Positions 61,201 to 64,000 of a stretch of 64,000 bases of DNA are shown here, one piece after another (within the stretch, counting starts at the first letter, position 1; the number at the start of each line of letters is the position of its first letter). This stretch comes from Hygrophila difformis (lineage: Eukaryota; Streptophyta; Magnoliopsida; Lamiales; Acanthaceae), in NCBI GenBank assembly GCA_030278955.1, contig JAOANR010000004.1, forward strand, positions 57,747,120 to 57,811,119, given 5' to 3'. A program made the translations under genes and the position numbers. The notes under the pieces were generated by a model, which saw only the letters and a list, made by a program, of their open reading frames with translations, was not told where the DNA came from and made no database searches.

Positions 61201-63659
61201 TATTGTATTATTATATTTATCGTGAAAATACAATATATAACCTGTGAATATGTGATTATGTCTATCTGTGCTAGTAAGCGTTGCGAGTTGTCTGTAATTC
61301 ATACAGGTGGAAACTCTCACTCGTAAGGCTCAACTTCAGGAGGTAGAACTAGAAAGAACTACCAAACAACTGAAGGAGGCAATAGCAATTGCAGGGGAAG
61401 AGGCTGGAAAATGCAAAGCTGCGAAAGAAGTCATTAAATCGCTTACTGCACAAGTAAGAAAAATGCTCTCATCAGTTATCTAAATAGTGTAGTGGGTTTT
61501 GCTTCCACATGCTTTATTGGTGGAAAAATGCACACCTTGTTTTCCTTTGTGCTTCTAGTTTGTTTTTGTTTGTTTTGTTTGTTTGTTTGTTTGTTTGTTT
61601 GTTTGTTTTTTTTTTTTGGTTTGGTTTGGTTTGGTTTTGTTTTGTTTTGTTTTTGTTTTTTTTTTTTTTAAATTTATGTATTTTTATTTTTTGCTTTCTT
61701 TTGTGGCTGTCTTTTTTTTATGGATTTGCTTACTTTTTCGTAGCTTTTATGTCACTCGTACTCAACAGCTAATAGATTATGTCCCAATGTTATGCAGCAT
61801 ATATATGAAATAGACAACTCAACAGCTAATAGATTGGTGCTCAAATGGTATTGTAGGGCAGTGTGCCCAAAACATTATGCCATAAAGTGCAAAGATTTTT
61901 ATTTACTCAGCTGCTGCTCTCTCTAAAAGATGTGTGGACCACTGCGATATATAATGATAGTGTGTTGTAGTTGTAAGTGCTCTATAGCCACTGAATTGCT
62001 TCGTAAAGATTAAGCCCAATCATCTGCCACACCTAAACGAGATATTGGTAGGTTGTGGAAATTACCTAGCTGGAGTAAATTCTATTAGTTTGACCTGTAA
62101 GAGTAAAGTAGGAATTAAGTTGCTGATGTAGCCATAGAGAGCTTGAGTTCTAAATGAGAACTATTTGTGAACAGTTTGGTTCATTGAATGCACACATGTA
62201 GACAGATATTGTTGTGTGGAATAAAGCCTTTCCCAATTCAACATACTTAACTTCATTTTGCTGTTTGCCTCTTATACTCCCTTTCCTTTGTTATGGGTTT
62301 ATGGAAAATATTGCTCCATCATTCCTTAACTCCGTGGCCGTGGCCATTGGTAGACCGTCAGTGCCTAAGCCTTCGGGAGCCAATGTCAGGCCATCACCTC
62401 CACCATGCCTACCTCTGTCTTAAGGTGGTGAGGGGCGGTGATGACCTGCCAATGTCTATGGTCCATGAGGGCACCTCACCTCCGGAGGCAGAGGTAGGAC
62501 ATGGAAAAGGCAGTGGCTCTTGGAGGCTCAGTCGGTGATGGCCCACCAATGTCCATGGCCACGGAGGTTGGGAATGATGGAACAATATTTTCCATAACAA
62601 AGGAAAAGTATTTGAAGAGGCCAACAGCGAAATGATGTTGAATTGGGAAAGGCTTTATTCCACTTCCACACAAACATGACAGACGGATATTGTTGGATTG
62701 GCACGAATGGAATTTGACTCCACATGCAAGCTATTATTCCCCTGTTCTCTGATCCCTTGATAATTTGGAATTATAGTTTCAGTTGCCATGAAACCTGGAG
62801 TATGATTTCGCTAAAAGGCTTTGTTTTGATTAACACCTTTCTCTGGATTATATGGGAAAAAACATGTGGCCAATCTTTGGATGAGAGTTCAGCTTAGATT
62901 AGTTTAGGGTACCACTTCCTTTACTTACTTTCCTTATTGATAATGCATTTTGTATTGTAGCTGAAGGAAATGGCCGAAAGGCTTCCTGTTGGTTCAGCTA
63001 GAAACGCCAAATCTCCTCCATTTGGTGCACTTGGTCCCCCTTCTATACCTAATGATGCTGCAGATGCCTCCATTGATCGGGTGAATGGTCAAGGAAGTGG
63101 CCAAGAGTCGGAGCCAAATGAGTCAAACAGCATGTTACATTCTAATGGTTCCAGCACTGCAAGTAATCGCAGTTTGGCCAGCAGCAGACAGGGGTACACA
63201 GAAACAACAGTGAGGAATGGGAACAGAATAAAAGAAGGTGAAACCCGTAATGAAAGTGAATGGGTTGAGCAAGATGAGCCTGGTGTTTATATTACTCTTA
63301 CCTCTCTACCTGGGGGTCTCAAAGATTTGAAGCGAGTTCGTTTTAGGTATGTTGCATTGAGCTTTAGACGATGACCCCCCCTTCCCTTGTCGCAGCATTT
63401 ATAGAATGTATAGCTGTTTGTTGTTATTCTGCATTAGACAATAGACTATATTTTCACATGTACAATATACCATTAATGTGCGGCCTCTGAATTGAAGTGA
63501 TCATGTTTGGAAATTTTGGAATGCAGCCGGAAGCGATTCAGTGAGAAACAAGCAGAACAATGGTGGGCAGAGAACCGAGCAAGAGTATATGAACAATACA
63601 ATGTGCGAATGGCAGACAAGTCTAGTGGTGGTGTAGCCAGTGAGGACTTGGGGCATTGA
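54284..63659 (+). CDS. PRAF: PRAF-type protein: PH, RCC1 repeats, FYVE and BRX domains
   Basis: Predicted phosphoinositide-binding protein with RCC1-type guanine-exchange repeats; PRAF relatives act in endomembrane or phloem-polarity contexts. Exons 54284-54340, 55842-55928, 56495-56584, 57730-57810, 57922-58092, 58288-60417, 61307-61453, 62961-63346 and 63527-63659 join in frame to 1093 residues, about the length of Arabidopsis PRAF1. Order: PH (about residues 20-145), RCC1 repeats (about 255-640, recurrent YTWGxGxxGxLGHG), FYVE zinc finger (about 643-712, cysteine pairs from CSGC to CDNC), a coiled coil from exon 7 (873-921) and a C-terminal BRX domain (about 1021-1075). In the FYVE core the usual RHHC reads RHNC and the following Arg is Tyr. 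The large sixth exon encodes 710 residues. The start is the first ATG in frame with exon 2, just after a GGAATAGG context. Confidence 0.95.
56803..57130. mobile_element. Stowaway-like MITE in PRAF intron 3
   Basis: The termini are TACTCCCTCCTATTCATAATG and CATTATGAATTAGGGGAGTA. It is about 328 bp. Confidence 0.8.
57440..57600 (+). mobile_element. SINE-like element in PRAF intron 3
   Basis: It has an A-box-like GGAGCTTACAAGTGGCTAAG and a B-box-like GGGATTTGAATCCCC, with a 3' segment ending GGGACACTTGACC. Flanking duplications are not resolved. Confidence 0.55.
58162..58203. repeat. (CT)n microsatellite in PRAF intron 5
   Basis: About 20 uninterrupted CT units, ending 84 bp before the exon at 58288. 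Confidence 0.95.
61561..61672. repeat. (TTTG)n / T-rich low-complexity tract in PRAF intron 7
   Basis: TTTG units with T runs and a short GGTTT block. They create spurious hydrophobic open frames. Confidence 0.95.
62202..62677. repeat. Long inverted repeat (foldback) in PRAF intron 7
   Basis: The left arm (about 62213-62421) starts TGTGGAATAAAGCCTTTCCC. The right arm (about 62480-62664) is its imperfect complement, ending GGGAAAGGCTTTATTCCAC. Arms of about 185-210 bp surround a loop of about 60 bp. GACAGATATTGTTG and GACGGATATTGTTG lie just outside the arms. Confidence 0.85.
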
Positions 63660-64000
63660 AAATCGACCTACCATATATGTATATGCTTTTTTATGCATTT
63701 CCTTTTCTCCACCTGTGCATCTCTGCTCTGCTCTTAGGAAAAAAAAAAAAAAGGGAACACAGATGACAATATTGGTTTTTAAGTAGGTTTGGGCATTTAT
63801 ATCTCCAATGGGTTGTTGGAAGAAGGGTTGCCATAAGGTGTAGAGAGGGATCCCAATTGAGGAGGTTTCGGGTATTTTTTTTTAACCATCCATTGCTCTT
63901 ATGGCTCGGATCTGGTTTTTAATTTTTCACCCCAGACGTTGGCTTGATTGAGCTTGGGGTTGAGGGCTAATGTGTAAATTCCATATATTGGGGGGTGTGG
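63660..64000 (+). other. PRAF 3' UTR and downstream
   Basis: Follows the TGA at 63657-63659. It contains an A run (63739-63752) and no further gene. Confidence 0.6.

Noticed and set aside
61509..61813. Hydrophobic open frames in PRAF intron 7
   Set aside because: They come from the TTTG/T-rich low-complexity tract and lie between two well-defined exons.
1..64000. CRISPR array, bacterial operons or organelle DNA
   Set aside because: All genes are multi-exon plant nuclear genes. The repeats present are transposons and microsatellites, with no regularly spaced direct repeats with unique spacers.

Overview
This is plant nuclear DNA. The genes have many exons with GT-AG introns, the intergenic space is AT-rich, and the window is crowded with Stowaway-like MITEs, SINEs, hAT and CACTA elements and Helitrons. 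The protein families (REN1, NPC, HPAT, PADRE, PRAF) fit a flowering plant. A eudicot, perhaps an asterid, is my guess from general gene character and is not proven.

Layout. 1-12761 (+): most of a REN1-type PH-RhoGAP gene whose first exon lies before the window. 14852-17721: two nearly identical head-to-tail copies of a 1.43 kb Helitron, ending 69 bp before the next start codon. 17791-21649 (+): a non-specific phospholipase C, NPC6-like. 22086-24984 (-): a hydroxyproline O-arabinosyltransferase (HPAT), convergent with the NPC gene. 25990-27067: a hAT-type element holding a nested SINE and a MITE. 27170-28573 (-): an ankyrin-repeat PGG-domain membrane protein. 30110-32802 (-): a RING-finger protein. 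33.5-45.6 kb: a transposon graveyard with same-orientation Helitron remnants, including a broken PIF1-like helicase cut by a CACTA element, and a second head-to-tail Helitron junction. 46829-47437 (-): a single-exon PADRE (DUF4228) protein. 47.5-53.9 kb: intergenic with SINEs and MITEs. 54284-63659 (+): a complete PRAF-type PH-RCC1-FYVE-BRX protein.

The host genes do not form a pathway. They are independent plant genes: ROP GTPase signalling, lipid hydrolysis, cell-wall and peptide arabinosylation, a membrane ankyrin protein, a putative ubiquitin ligase, a stress-type PADRE protein and a phosphoinositide-binding RCC1 protein. I saw no new multi-gene system. The most interesting material is the transposon biology: two separate tandem Helitron arrays, one inserted exactly at the apparent TATA box of the phospholipase gene; a nested helicase pseudogene; very short poly-A insertions with long target-site duplications; and a long intronic foldback in the PRAF gene.

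Exon boundaries were read by eye from splice signals, reading-frame continuity and family similarity. They have not been checked against transcripts.
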